8,908 bases of DNA from Clostridiales bacterium (GCA_003343815.1 QAKL01000013.1:1-8908); one strand, 5' to 3'. Counted from the first letter of the stretch, positions 1-7,252 are shown. Notes: generated by a model not told the origin, from the sequence alone. Numbers and translations are program-made.

Positions 1-112
1 TGTCGGTCAAAAAAGTACCGACTACGATAAAAAGAATCGAAAATAATAAAACCAGAGCGTAGCTGAGGGTGCTGTTTTGCTTTTTTTGCGCATTTCTATC
101 GGTGCGTGACAT
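1..112 (-). CDS. N-terminal fragment of a small membrane-anchored protein (cut by window edge)
   Basis: An open frame on the minus strand starts at ATG 112-110 and runs off the left edge after 37 codons. A strong GGAGG site sits six bases upstream of the ATG, which supports the start. The visible protein begins with a short polar, basic stretch (MSRTDRNAQKKQN). One hydrophobic segment follows at about residues 18-34 (YALVLLFSILFIVVGTF), so it should be a signal anchor or first membrane helix with the N-terminus in the cytoplasm. It begins 21 bases after the stop of the BaiN-like flavoprotein gene and is probably the next gene of the same operon. I do not recognise the family from this fragment, and the function is unknown. 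Confidence 0.7.
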   Translation of the reverse strand, partial: MSRTDRNAQKKQNSTLSYALVLLFSILFIVVGTFLTD

Positions 113-133
113 AATAAACCTCCGCAAGTATAA

Positions 134-1366
134 TTATTCGTCTAAAGTGCAGACGGCGTTCATCCCGCAAAAAAGCCCGCTTGCCCAGGCCCATTGCAGA
201 TTAAAGCCGCCGCAGTCGCCGGTAATGTCTAAAACTTCGCCGCAGGCATAAAGCCCCGGGACGAGCAACGACTCCAAAGTGTCAAAAGAAAATTCTTTGA
301 GCGCGATTCCTCCTAAAGCGGCTTGGGCGTTTTTGAAACCCATGGAGCCGGTTATGGGGAAAAGCCAGTTTTTCGCCAAAAAGCTCAAAAGCTCCAACTC
401 TTTTTTGTTTAAAGAGGATGAGGAGCGGCTTAGAGGCGTGTTTATCGCAGCTTTGATTAATTGCTGACCGATGCGCTTGGGACAAAAACCGGTAAAGAAA
501 TCCTCCAAAGCGATATCGCCGCGCAAGGCTTGGCGTTTTTCTAAATAACGGAAAAATTCGTCGGAGAAATACTCCGGCGCCAAATCTAAAGAAACGGCGG
601 CTTTTTGCCCGCAATTCAGCGCCCTGACGGCGTGGGTGGACAGCTGCAAAATAGGCAGACCGCTTAATCCGTAGTCAGTAAATAATATTTCGCCTGTTTC
701 TTTGCGGACGGAAGCACCGTCAATGATGAGCGTTGCCTCGCCCTCAAATTTCTGCCCGCTTAATGCCTTTAAAACAGGTGAATCACATTTGAGCTGAACT
801 AAAGCTTCGCTTGGAGCAATCAGCGTGTGTCCCAAGCTTTCGAGTAAATGATAGCCTTTGTCTGAGCCGCCGACATTAGGTGCAGCCAGGGAGCCTGCGG
901 CGACGATGACTTTATCGGCAGAGAAACGTTCATTTTTAGCGCTGTAAAGTGTAAAGCCGCGTTTTTGTGGGACGATTTTTACGATTTCGCAGTCGCAGAT
1001 TTCGTTTACGCCGTGATGTAAAAGATAAAGCCGCAGATTGTCCAAAACGGCGGCGGCTTGCCCTGCGCGGGGAAAGACGCGTCCGTGATCTTCGACTACG
1101 GTTTCTACGCCTAAATCGGCAAAGATCTGCTCGATTTTCGTCGGAGGAAAATGACGGAAAATATTTTCGGTGAAATTGATATCGTGCCCGTGGTAATGGC
1201 TGAGGGAGGTTTCGCGGTTGGTTAAATTGCAGCGACCGCCTCCGGTGGCTAAAAGCTTGCGACCTGCGCGGCTATTGCGCTCGTAAAGGGTGACGTGGGC
1301 GTGATGGCAGGCGTTTAAGGCGGCGGCTAATCCGCCGGCACCGGCGCCGATGATAGCTATTTCCAT
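134..1366 (-). CDS. NAD(P)/FAD-dependent oxidoreductase, BaiN/HI0933 (YhiN) family
   Basis: This is a 410-residue cytoplasmic flavoprotein of the HI0933/BaiN family (also called aminoacetone-oxidase-like FAD-binding enzymes), and its length is normal for the family. The N-terminus has the dinucleotide-binding loop GAGAGGLAA at residues 7-15. The family signature GRKLLATGGGRCNLTN follows at 35-50, and near the C-terminus (about 376-391) is the second FAD contact, GEVLDITGDCGGFNLQ. Family members are known or proposed flavin-dependent reductases; BaiN of Clostridium scindens acts in bile-acid dehydroxylation, but most homologues have no proven substrate, so I give no gene symbol. The ATG at 1366 lies two bases after the stop of the DUF4446 gene. 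Its AAGGAG ribosome site is inside that gene's last codons, so translational coupling is likely. It sits third in a leftward operon. Confidence 0.93.
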   Translation of the reverse strand: MEIAIIGAGAGGLAAALNACHHAHVTLYERNSRAGRKLLATGGGRCNLTNRETSLSHYHGHDINFTENIFRHFPPTKIEQIFADLGVETVVEDHGRVFPRAGQAAAVLDNLRLYLLHHGVNEICDCEIVKIVPQKRGFTLYSAKNERFSADKVIVAAGSLAAPNVGGSDKGYHLLESLGHTLIAPSEALVQLKCDSPVLKALSGQKFEGEATLIIDGASVRKETGEILFTDYGLSGLPILQLSTHAVRALNCGQKAAVSLDLAPEYFSDEFFRYLEKRQALRGDIALEDFFTGFCPKRIGQQLIKAAINTPLSRSSSSLNKKELELLSFLAKNWLFPITGSMGFKNAQAALGGIALKEFSFDTLESLLVPGLYACGEVLDITGDCGGFNLQWAWASGLFCGMNAVCTLDE

Positions 1367-1368
1367 AG

Positions 1369-1869
1369 TTATTCTCCTTTAGTTTTGCAAGCTTGCGCGA
1401 GGACGTTTTTTTCCTCGTCGCTTAAAAATTGGTCGCATTTACCTGATTTTACTTCTTTTAAATAGCAGCGCGCGTCCTCGCGGCCGTGGATATTGGAAAA
1501 GATAAAGCCGTCGTAGTTTTCGTCCAAAAAGGCGGCAGAAAAGCTTAATTTGCCGAAGATATGCTCGAATGCGTCGTAGTGGATAAACGCGCGGTGGCAA
1601 AAATCGACTTGGGTGCGGCTATCCAAATTGTGCAGAAATTTTTCGTGTGTTTGGGTGGTTTCTTTTAAAGCGGCGATATCGTCGCCCAATTCTAACATCA
1701 GATCATGCCAGTCTGCGCCGTCAAGTCCGCGGGTCAAGGTCTGATAGCGGCGCTCGGCAGTACGCAGACGGGTGTTAAATTTTACGGTAATGATGATTAA
1801 AACTATGAGTAAGACTGCCAAGGCGGCGCAGAAAAAGATGCTGTATTGATTAAATTGCTCCCAGTTCAT
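1369..1869 (-). CDS. DUF4446 family membrane-anchored protein
   Basis: This 166-residue protein has one N-terminal membrane helix at about residues 11-29. A charged, probably helical stretch follows (about 30-85), then a conserved soluble domain. The domain carries the features I associate with DUF4446: an IHYDAFEHIFGKLSFSAAFLD block (about residues 95-115), then NIHGRED, and an LSDEEKNVLAQA motif close to the end. DUF4446 proteins are common in Bacillota and have no established function. The gene lies 13 bases after the DUF554 gene, and its AGGAGG ribosome site overlaps that gene's TAG stop. Two bases separate it from the flavoprotein gene that follows. The family call rests on motif memory rather than a search; the single-pass membrane topology is seen directly. 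Confidence 0.85.
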   Translation of the reverse strand: MNWEQFNQYSIFFCAALAVLLIVLIIITVKFNTRLRTAERRYQTLTRGLDGADWHDLMLELGDDIAALKETTQTHEKFLHNLDSRTQVDFCHRAFIHYDAFEHIFGKLSFSAAFLDENYDGFIFSNIHGREDARCYLKEVKSGKCDQFLSDEEKNVLAQACKTKGE

Positions 1870-1882
1870 GAATTGATTCCTC

Positions 1883-2563
1883 CTAAAATAATTGCAAGAT
1901 ACCGCCGAATGCGGCGGCTAAAAATACTCCGGGCAAAAGATTCACGGTGTTGATTTTTTTGATTCCCGCGATAGTGATGCCGATCCCGATGATTAACACA
2001 CCGCCTGAGGCGGAAAGATAGCTGATGACGGTATCGGTTAAAACATTACCGGCTAAAGTAGCTAAAAGGGTGATTGCGCCTTGGTAAACGAAAACCGCCG
2101 CGCCGGAAAAAGCTACGCCTATGCCCATCGTCGAGGCCAAAACCATGGCGATGATGCCGTCCAAGGCGGATTTGACATAGATGACGTCGTAATTACCGTA
2201 TGCTGCTTCGATGGAGCCGACGATCGCCATGGCACCGACACAGAAAATCAAAGAAGCGCTGACAAATGCCTCGACAAAATTGCTGTCGTTGACATGACAG
2301 AGTTTTTTGACGCGCACACCTAAATTTTCCATGTGCAGATCTAATTTTAACGCCTCGCCGATTAATCCGCCGACAGCTAAGGCCAAGACTATGACGACGT
2401 CGTTTTCCGCGCCAACTGCCATTTTGGCGCCGATAATGATAATCATCAAGCCCATGCCCTGCATGAGGGTGTCTTGGGCTTTTTCGGGCAGGACTTTTTT
2501 AAAGAGTAATCCTAAAATCGAGCAGGCGATAATCGCCAGCATATTGACTATTGCGGCAAACAT
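1883..2563 (-). CDS. DUF554 family integral membrane protein (YdfK-like)
   Basis: A 226-residue, very hydrophobic protein with about seven or eight predicted membrane helices (for example near residues 3-21, 34-50, 54-70, 98-117, 132-150, 155-175 and 208-224). It matches DUF554 in length and in its conserved blocks. These include LPEKAQDTLMQGMGLMIIIIG early on, and FCVGAMAIVGSIEAAYG, KSALDGIIAMVLAST and GIGVAFSGAAVFVYQG in the middle. The family is annotated as a putative transporter or membrane protein of unknown function, and nothing here identifies a substrate. The ATG at 2563 has an AAAAAGGAG site five bases upstream. It is the first gene of the leftward operon, behind a promoter candidate at about 2608-2637. 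Confidence 0.88.
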   Translation of the reverse strand: MFAAIVNMLAIIACSILGLLFKKVLPEKAQDTLMQGMGLMIIIIGAKMAVGAENDVVIVLALAVGGLIGEALKLDLHMENLGVRVKKLCHVNDSNFVEAFVSASLIFCVGAMAIVGSIEAAYGNYDVIYVKSALDGIIAMVLASTMGIGVAFSGAAVFVYQGAITLLATLAGNVLTDTVISYLSASGGVLIIGIGITIAGIKKINTVNLLPGVFLAAAFGGILQLF

Positions 2564-2607
2564 AAAAGCTCCTTTTTCTGAAAAAACAATCTAAATCTTA
2601 ATACTAT

Positions 2608-2637
2608 ATTATAATACATCGAATAGGTAAAAAACAA
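2608..2637 (-). promoter_or_regulatory. Promoter candidate for the leftward DUF554 operon
   Basis: On the minus strand a perfect TATAAT lies at 2613-2608. A weak -35 hexamer, TTGTTT, lies at 2637-2632 with an 18-base spacer. The -10 is 45 bases from the DUF554 start codon. The -35 matches only the TTG half, and the surrounding DNA is AT-rich, so a chance match is possible. The position upstream of the first gene in the operon supports it. Confidence 0.5.
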
Positions 2638-2721
2638 GTGCAAGGGCGAAATTTTTGTTTATTATTAACAATCCTTTTTGTGGTAAATAAGCATTTTCAC
2701 TAAGTCTTGATGAAGAAATAT

Positions 2722-2750
2722 TTGCTTTTTAAAAGTCTATCTGTTATACT
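2722..2750 (+). promoter_or_regulatory. Extended -10 promoter for the lipoprotein flavoenzyme gene
   Basis: TTGCTT at 2722-2727 is followed after exactly 17 bases by TATACT at 2745-2750. A TG one base upstream of the -10 makes an extended -10 element (TGTTATACT). Transcription would start near 2757, giving a leader of about 23 bases that contains GGAGGG (2768-2773), six bases before the ATG at 2780. An AGTCT/AGACT pair (2734-2738 and 2752-2756) flanks the -10 and could be an operator half-site pair, but the arms are only five bases long. Confidence 0.7.
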
Positions 2751-2779
2751 AAGACTACCTAAAATACGGAGGGCAAAAT

Positions 2780-4642
2780 ATGAAAAGAGTAATAGCACTG
2801 TTTTGCTTAATAGCGTTTGCACTTTCGGGCTGTGCAGGCGGCGATATCGCGATAAAGGAGAATGTTTTTGTTAATCAAGCGGATATTGACGATACATACG
2901 ATGTCATCGTTTATGCTTCGGAGCCCGAGGGAGTTGCGGCGGCAGTATCGGCAGCCAGAAACGGTATGAAAACGCTTTTACTGAGCGAGGATGGGGCTTT
3001 GGGCGGACTGATGACCTTGGGTGAGTTAAATTTTATCGACATGTGCGAGGGCAGGGACGGGACGAGTCTGGTCGAGGGGATTTTTCGCGAATTTTACGAT
3101 ATGGTGGGCGGCAGCGCCTTTGATATTACCGAGGCAAAAAATGCCTTTTTGGCTTTGTGCGAAAATGAGGATAATCTGACTTTGCGTACGGAGAGTCATT
3201 TAGCGGCACCGATTATGGACGGTGACGAGCTTTTAGGTGTGAAAATGCGCGAGACGGACGGCGAGAAAAGTTACTATGCTAAAGTAATCATCGACGCCTC
3301 GGCGGATGCGGATTTAGCGGCTTTAAGCGGTGTGCCGTATACTTTCGCCGGGGAGGACATCGGCGAAAAGGATCGGCAGATGGGTGTAACGCTGGTTTTC
3401 GAATTATCGGGAGTTGACTGGGGGAAAGTTTACCGCTATTTAAACTTTGCGCGGCTAAAGGCAGAAATCAAGCATACCGCAGGCGGTATGGGGGCTACGG
3501 CTAAAATGGCGTGGGGCTACACCGACGAGGGCTACGGCTATGAGCCGCACGATTCTCTCATGCGCCTGCGCGGGTTTAATCTGGCACGCCAGGACGACGG
3601 CACAGTGTTGGTCAATGCGCTAATTATTTTCGGCGCTGATGTGCTCGATGAGGAGAGCAAGGCAGAGGCTATCGCGCGCGGACAAAAAGAATTGGCATAC
3701 ATCATTCCCTATCTGCGGGAAAACTGCAAAGGCTTTGCCAATGCGTCATTAAAGGCGACCGCGCCGCAATTATATGTGCGCGAGAGCCGTCATATCATCG
3801 GCGAGTATCAGCTCACGATTGATGATGTGCTGGAAAACCGCGACTGTTGGGACAAAATCGCGATAGGAAGCTATCCGGTGGATGTCCAGCCGACGGCGCA
3901 GCAGACTTACGGCACGGTGGTGGGCAATCCCGACCGCTATGCGATCCCCTATCGCTCTATAGTGCCGCTTGAAGTGGAAAATTTGTTAGTGGTAGGCAGG
4001 AGTGCTTCGTATAAATCTCTGGCGGCAGGTTCGGCGAGAGTGATCCCGATCGGCATGGCAGAGGGAGAGGCGGCAGGAGCGGCGGCGGCTTACGCTGTTA
4101 ATAATAGTGTGACGGTGCGCGAAATCGCGTATGATAAAACTGCGGTTGCTTCGATACAGGCGACCTTAAAGGCGCAGGGCGCTTATTTAGAGGATTTTGA
4201 CTTGCCGGAGGAGATCATGAGCCACTGGGCGTATGACGGAGTAAAAACTTTGCGCGCTTTGGGGCTTTTGGACGGCGGCTATGACAATAATTATTACTTA
4301 GAGGAGCCGATGGGCAAGTGGCGCTATCAAAATATGTTGAACGGCGTCTTAAATAAAGCAGGAATTGCCCATGATTATATTGAAGTAAATGATAATGTGC
4401 CTGCGCGTCAAGTTATCGGCACGGCAGCGCGCGCTGCGGCAGGATTTGTCGGGGTGAAAAACCCCGATGATTTCGAGGGGTATAAGGCATGGCTTTTGGG
4501 CGAGGGTATTTTAACTGATGAATTGATGCCCTATTTCGCCGAGAGTGAAGCTGCGCCCGAAAGCGATGCCGTAATTATGCTTTGCGCCAATCTGTACAAA
4601 TATTTGCTGGCTCACGGAGCTCGTGGAGTGCAGATTGATTAA
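2780..4642 (+). CDS. Exported lipoprotein FAD-dependent oxidoreductase (FAD_oxidored family) with SLH-like C-terminus
   Basis: A 620-residue protein that starts with a lipoprotein signal: Lys-Arg, a hydrophobic core, then the lipobox LSGC at residues 15-18, so Cys18 should be lipidated and the protein held outside the membrane. Residues about 40-445 match the FAD_oxidored family. They include the Rossmann strand DVIVYASEPEGVAAAV (41-56), the LGGLMTLGELN segment, the VIIDASADADLAALSGVPY block, VRESRHIIGEYQLTIDD, and AIPYRSIVPLEVENLLVVGR. The usual GxGxxG loop reads ASEPEG, so its first two glycines are Ala and Glu. Residues about 480-530 (SHWAYDGVKTLRALGLLDGG onward) resemble an S-layer homology repeat, suggesting contact with the cell wall. 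The substrate is unknown. The start is fixed by GGAGGG and a good promoter. No terminator is seen before ppa, so some read-through is possible. Confidence 0.88.
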   Translation: MKRVIALFCLIAFALSGCAGGDIAIKENVFVNQADIDDTYDVIVYASEPEGVAAAVSAARNGMKTLLLSEDGALGGLMTLGELNFIDMCEGRDGTSLVEGIFREFYDMVGGSAFDITEAKNAFLALCENEDNLTLRTESHLAAPIMDGDELLGVKMRETDGEKSYYAKVIIDASADADLAALSGVPYTFAGEDIGEKDRQMGVTLVFELSGVDWGKVYRYLNFARLKAEIKHTAGGMGATAKMAWGYTDEGYGYEPHDSLMRLRGFNLARQDDGTVLVNALIIFGADVLDEESKAEAIARGQKELAYIIPYLRENCKGFANASLKATAPQLYVRESRHIIGEYQLTIDDVLENRDCWDKIAIGSYPVDVQPTAQQTYGTVVGNPDRYAIPYRSIVPLEVENLLVVGRSASYKSLAAGSARVIPIGMAEGEAAGAAAAYAVNNSVTVREIAYDKTAVASIQATLKAQGAYLEDFDLPEEIMSHWAYDGVKTLRALGLLDGGYDNNYYLEEPMGKWRYQNMLNGVLNKAGIAHDYIEVNDNVPARQVIGTAARAAAGFVGVKNPDDFEGYKAWLLGEGILTDELMPYFAESEAAPESDAVIMLCANLYKYLLAHGARGVQID

Positions 4643-4708
4643 AATAGATGCTTTTTAAGTATCAGCAAAAATATATTCAGCAACAGAGAAAAGAAAGGAT
4701 GAAAGAAG

Positions 4709-5242
4709 ATGTCTAATATTTGGCATGACATTGACCCTAAACGCATCACACCTGAGGATTTTATCGCAGTTATTGAGATTTCCAAAGGCAGTAAGAAAAA
4801 ATATGAGCTGGACAAGGCTACCGGCTATATTATCCTTGATCGTATTTTGTACACTTCGACTCACTATCCGGCAAACTACGGCTTTATTCCCCGTACTTAC
4901 GCCGATGATAAAGACCCGCTTGACGTGCTGGTGTTATGTTCCGAGGCTTTGGAGCCGATGAGCTTGGTCCGCTGCTACCCGATCGGCGTCATCGTCATGC
5001 AGGACGGCGGTAAAATGGATGAAAAAATCGTCGCTATTCCGATGAAAGACCCGAATTACAACGCTTATCACAATATTAACGAATTACCGCGCCATGTATT
5101 CAGCGAAATGGAGCATTTCTTTACAGTCTATAAGAATCTGGAGGGCAAAAATACTGTCGTCGATGAGGCGAAAGACCGCGAAGCGGCTTTAGAAGTCATC
5201 GAAAAATGCTTAGACAACTATGTGGAAACCTTTTGTCGCTGA
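4709..5242 (+). CDS. ppa: Inorganic pyrophosphatase, family I (soluble)
   Basis: A 177-residue family I pyrophosphatase that hydrolyses pyrophosphate to two phosphates in the cytoplasm, pulling nucleic-acid and other biosynthetic reactions forward. Compared by eye with the E. coli enzyme, all main active-site residues are present: Glu23, Lys31 and Glu33, Arg45, Tyr53, Tyr57, the metal-binding signature DKDPLD with Asp67, Asp69 and Asp72, then Asp99, Asp104, Lys106, and the Tyr141-Lys142 pair. Length is normal for the bacterial enzyme. The ATG at 4709 has an AAAGGA site nine bases upstream. The 66-base gap to the upstream flavoenzyme gene shows no hairpin and only AT-rich, weak promoter-like sequence. 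The AlbA-type gene starts 18 bases after its stop, so the two are probably co-transcribed. Confidence 0.96.
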   Translation: MSNIWHDIDPKRITPEDFIAVIEISKGSKKKYELDKATGYIILDRILYTSTHYPANYGFIPRTYADDKDPLDVLVLCSEALEPMSLVRCYPIGVIVMQDGGKMDEKIVAIPMKDPNYNAYHNINELPRHVFSEMEHFFTVYKNLEGKNTVVDEAKDREAALEVIEKCLDNYVETFCR

Positions 5243-5260
5243 ATAAAGGAGCGAAAGCCG

Positions 5261-6649
5261 GTGCTGGATTTAGCCGATTTGGGCAAATATCGTGAAAACA
5301 ATCGCATAGAGGCCAAAAAGGCGACAGGCGGCTTTCCGAAAAGTTTATGGGAAAGTTATTCCGCGTTTGCCAATACGATAGGCGGGATTATCCTGTTAGG
5401 AGTTGAGGAAAAGGCAGACGGGAGCTTTGAGCGCGCGGGGCTAAAAAATGCATCAGCGCTTTTAGACGAGTTTTGGCAGAAAGTAAACGACAAGACTATT
5501 GCCAGCAAAAATATTTTGTCACCAAATGGCGCATATATTGACCGTGATCCTGAAGGGGATATCGTTGTGATTAACGTCCCGGCGGCGAAAGCGGAGGACA
5601 AGCCTATTTATATCAACCGCGATATTTATAACGGCTCTTACTGCCGTAACGGCGAGGGAGATTTCCGCTGTACACGCGACGAGGTGCGGCTGATGCTCTC
5701 CGTGCGCGAGGAAGTTATGCCTGACGAGCGCTTGATAGCGGATGGCGCTTTGACGGATTTAAACGAGGAAACGATAGAGTTTTATCGGGAGAAATTAGCC
5801 AAGCGCAAGCCGTTGTGGGCGAAGCTATCGCAAGAGGAGCTTTTGCATAAATTAGGCGCAATAGGGCTGGATTCGGAAGGTAATTGGCATCCGACGGCGG
5901 CGGGTTTACTGCTTTTCGGCAAAAGAGAGGCTATTACGGCAGAATTTCCGTCATATTTTCTTGATTATCGCCGCTATGGCAGAGTAAATAAGCTGGATAG
6001 GCGCATTACCTCCGCAGACGGGGCGAAAAGCGGCAATTTGTGCGGTTTTTATTTCGCCGTCTGCGCCGAGGTTTTGGAGAGTTTGCGCAAAAGCGCGCGC
6101 GAAGAGGTCTATCCTGTTTTTAAAGAGGGATTGGCTAACGCGCTTATACACGCTAATTATTACGCAAAGCGCGGGCTTTTGGTGGAGCAGAGCGAGGATG
6201 TGCTGACGATAAGCAATCCTGGAGGTTTGCGCTTAAGTATCGCCGAGGCGAAAGCTGGTGCAGGCAGCGAGCTCAGGAATAAAAATTTGAGCAAGATGTT
6301 TAAATATATTGGCATAGGCAGAGAGAAAAGTCACGGTGTCGCGTATATTTATGATACTTGGCAGCAGATGGGATTGCCTGAGCCGGAGCTTTATTCACGC
6401 GAGCATCGGACGGTGCTGTCGCTGTGTCTGCCCGAGAGGGAGGATACGGCGCGAGCCAAGCGCAAGAAAATGCTGCTGGATTACTTGACAGATCATGTCA
6501 CCTTGACGCAAATTGAGGCGGCAGAATATTTGCATGTAGCTAAAGATACGGCGGCAAAATATCTGCGCGAGCTGGAAAATGAGCAGTTAATCGTGAGCGC
6601 GCGGCAAAACCGAGTCAAAATTTATACTCTGCGGACGAAATATTTGTAA
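5261..6649 (+). CDS. AlbA_2/Schlafen-type putative DNA-binding, ATP-binding transcriptional regulator
   Basis: A 462-residue protein with three recognisable parts. Residues about 11-140 are an AlbA_2 (Schlafen-like) domain, opening with ENNRIEAKKA and SLWESYSAFANTIGGIILLGV. Residues about 285-390 resemble the GHKL-type ATPase half typical of this family. It has an N-box-like EGLANALIHANY, the ISNPGG turn, and RNKNLSKMFKYIGIGREKSHG, where relatives usually have ExxGxG. Residues about 402-460 form a winged helix (LTQIEAAEYLHVAKDTAAKYLREL). Such proteins are annotated as putative transcriptional regulators; targets are mostly unknown. The start is GTG at 5261, with AAAGGAG nine bases upstream. 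The only in-frame upstream stop is the ppa TGA at 5240-5242 and no ATG lies between. It is the last gene before a strong terminator. Confidence 0.88.
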   Translation: MLDLADLGKYRENNRIEAKKATGGFPKSLWESYSAFANTIGGIILLGVEEKADGSFERAGLKNASALLDEFWQKVNDKTIASKNILSPNGAYIDRDPEGDIVVINVPAAKAEDKPIYINRDIYNGSYCRNGEGDFRCTRDEVRLMLSVREEVMPDERLIADGALTDLNEETIEFYREKLAKRKPLWAKLSQEELLHKLGAIGLDSEGNWHPTAAGLLLFGKREAITAEFPSYFLDYRRYGRVNKLDRRITSADGAKSGNLCGFYFAVCAEVLESLRKSAREEVYPVFKEGLANALIHANYYAKRGLLVEQSEDVLTISNPGGLRLSIAEAKAGAGSELRNKNLSKMFKYIGIGREKSHGVAYIYDTWQQMGLPEPELYSREHRTVLSLCLPEREDTARAKRKKMLLDYLTDHVTLTQIEAAEYLHVAKDTAAKYLRELENEQLIVSARQNRVKIYTLRTKYL

Positions 6650-6654
6650 GATTA

Positions 6655-6683
6655 AAAACCCTGTCTCAATGAGACAGGGTTTT
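6655..6683. terminator. Bidirectional rho-independent terminator
   Basis: A perfect 13-base inverted repeat, AAAACCCTGTCTC / GAGACAGGGTTTT, with a three-base loop (AAT). It lies six bases after the AlbA-type gene's stop. On the plus strand the GC stem ends in TTTT; on the minus strand the stem is followed by TTTTT. It can therefore end both the plus-strand ppa operon and minus-strand transcription from the decayed thioesterase gene. Confidence 0.92.
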
Positions 6684-6711
6684 CGCTGTTAGCTTATATA
6701 GAACGAATATG

Positions 6712-7193
6712 TTACCGCTTAGTCACAAATTCTAATGTTTTATTAAGCGAGTCCATGCGGGCGTTATAGCTTGCTTTTTTATTTTTGCTGCGATCGCCTT
6801 TGAAAAATTTGGCGCTTACAAGATGCATCGGCACAAACAGATGACTGCCGTAATCATAGCTCAAATGTTCAAAAAAGTAGGGGGAATTATGTTCCTGTAA
6901 TCGTTTCATGATTTGCTGGGCAGCGGCTTTTTCCAAAAAAATCAAGAGGAATATTCGAAAAATGTTGCGGCAGTCACTCTTCCGCGACATAAGCTAACGC
7001 CAGGGTGGTCAGTCCGTGAGAGCGGAAAACCTCTGATAGCATTTTGGTTAATTTTATTCCACCATCGCTGCTGCTGAAGCAAATCAGGGCTTTTTTCGGA
7101 TATTTGTCTTCCGTAGACAGAAATAATTCTCTGAAAAATCCGTCTGTTGGGACGTGATAAGCAGTATTTTCTGTGATAGATAGGGTATGTCAT
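6712..7193 (-). pseudogene. Decayed acyl-CoA thioester hydrolase / BAAT C-terminal-type gene
   Basis: Two reading frames together give an alpha/beta-hydrolase of the acyl-CoA thioester hydrolase/BAAT C-terminal family. From 7189 to 6977 the frame reads with family-like blocks (TAYHVPTDGFFRELF, KKALICFSSSDGG, LTTLALAYVAEE). It then hits TGA at 6976-6974, where relatives have glycine before LPxxF, and continues as LPQHFSNIPLDFF to 6935. There the frame changes, and from 6933 to 6712 it reads the family C-terminus (EKAAAQQIMKRLQEH, FFEHLSYDYGSHLFVP, then TLEFVTKR and TAA). The middle of the protein, including the nucleophile and acid residues, is missing; the His of YGSH, the probable catalytic histidine, remains. 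The probable start, ATG 7193-7191, is itself out of frame by one base. Family assignment is from remembered motifs; the stop and frame changes are seen directly. Confidence 0.82.
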
Positions 7194-7223
7194 CCTTTCT
7201 CAAGTCTTGCTTTGCTGATTTTC

Positions 7224-7252
7224 ATGATAGAACAATTTCAAAAATGTGGCAA
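7224..7252 (-). promoter_or_regulatory. Surviving promoter of the decayed thioesterase gene
   Basis: On the minus strand TTGCCA (7252-7247) and TATCAT (7229-7224) are separated by exactly 17 bases. Each hexamer is a near match to the vegetative sigma-factor consensus. Transcription would begin near 7217, leaving a leader of about 24 bases ending in GAGAAAGG next to the ATG at 7193. The promoter thus appears intact although the coding sequence is broken. Confidence 0.6.

Noticed and set aside
282..614. An arginine-rich 110-codon open frame on the minus strand.
   Set aside because: It lies wholly inside the BaiN-like flavoprotein gene in another frame, with no ribosome site or family-like motif.
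2655..2671. TTGTT / AACAA inverted repeat in the divergent intergenic region.
   Set aside because: The arms are five bases in very AT-rich DNA, and it overlaps neither promoter, so it is not distinguishable from chance.
4643..4708. A separate promoter for ppa in the 66-base gap (TATATT at 4672-4677).
   Set aside because: No acceptable -35 at usual spacing and no TG extension; plausible biologically but not supported by the sequence.
6974..6976. The in-frame TGA of the thioesterase remnant as a possible selenocysteine codon.
   Set aside because: The family has glycine here, one base change from GGA explains it, no selenocysteine-type hairpin is evident after it, and the gene carries further lesions.
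6942..7193. An 83-codon open frame starting at ATG 7193 as a small protein gene.
   Set aside because: The neighbouring frame over the same bases encodes recognisable thioesterase motifs, while this frame encodes none, so it is the out-of-frame remnant of the original start.
7190..7226. ATG at 7226 (MKISKARLEKG, then stop) as the start of the thioesterase gene or a leader peptide.
   Set aside because: The ATG lies inside the probable -10 box, so it would not be on the transcript, and it ends in TGA after 11 codons.
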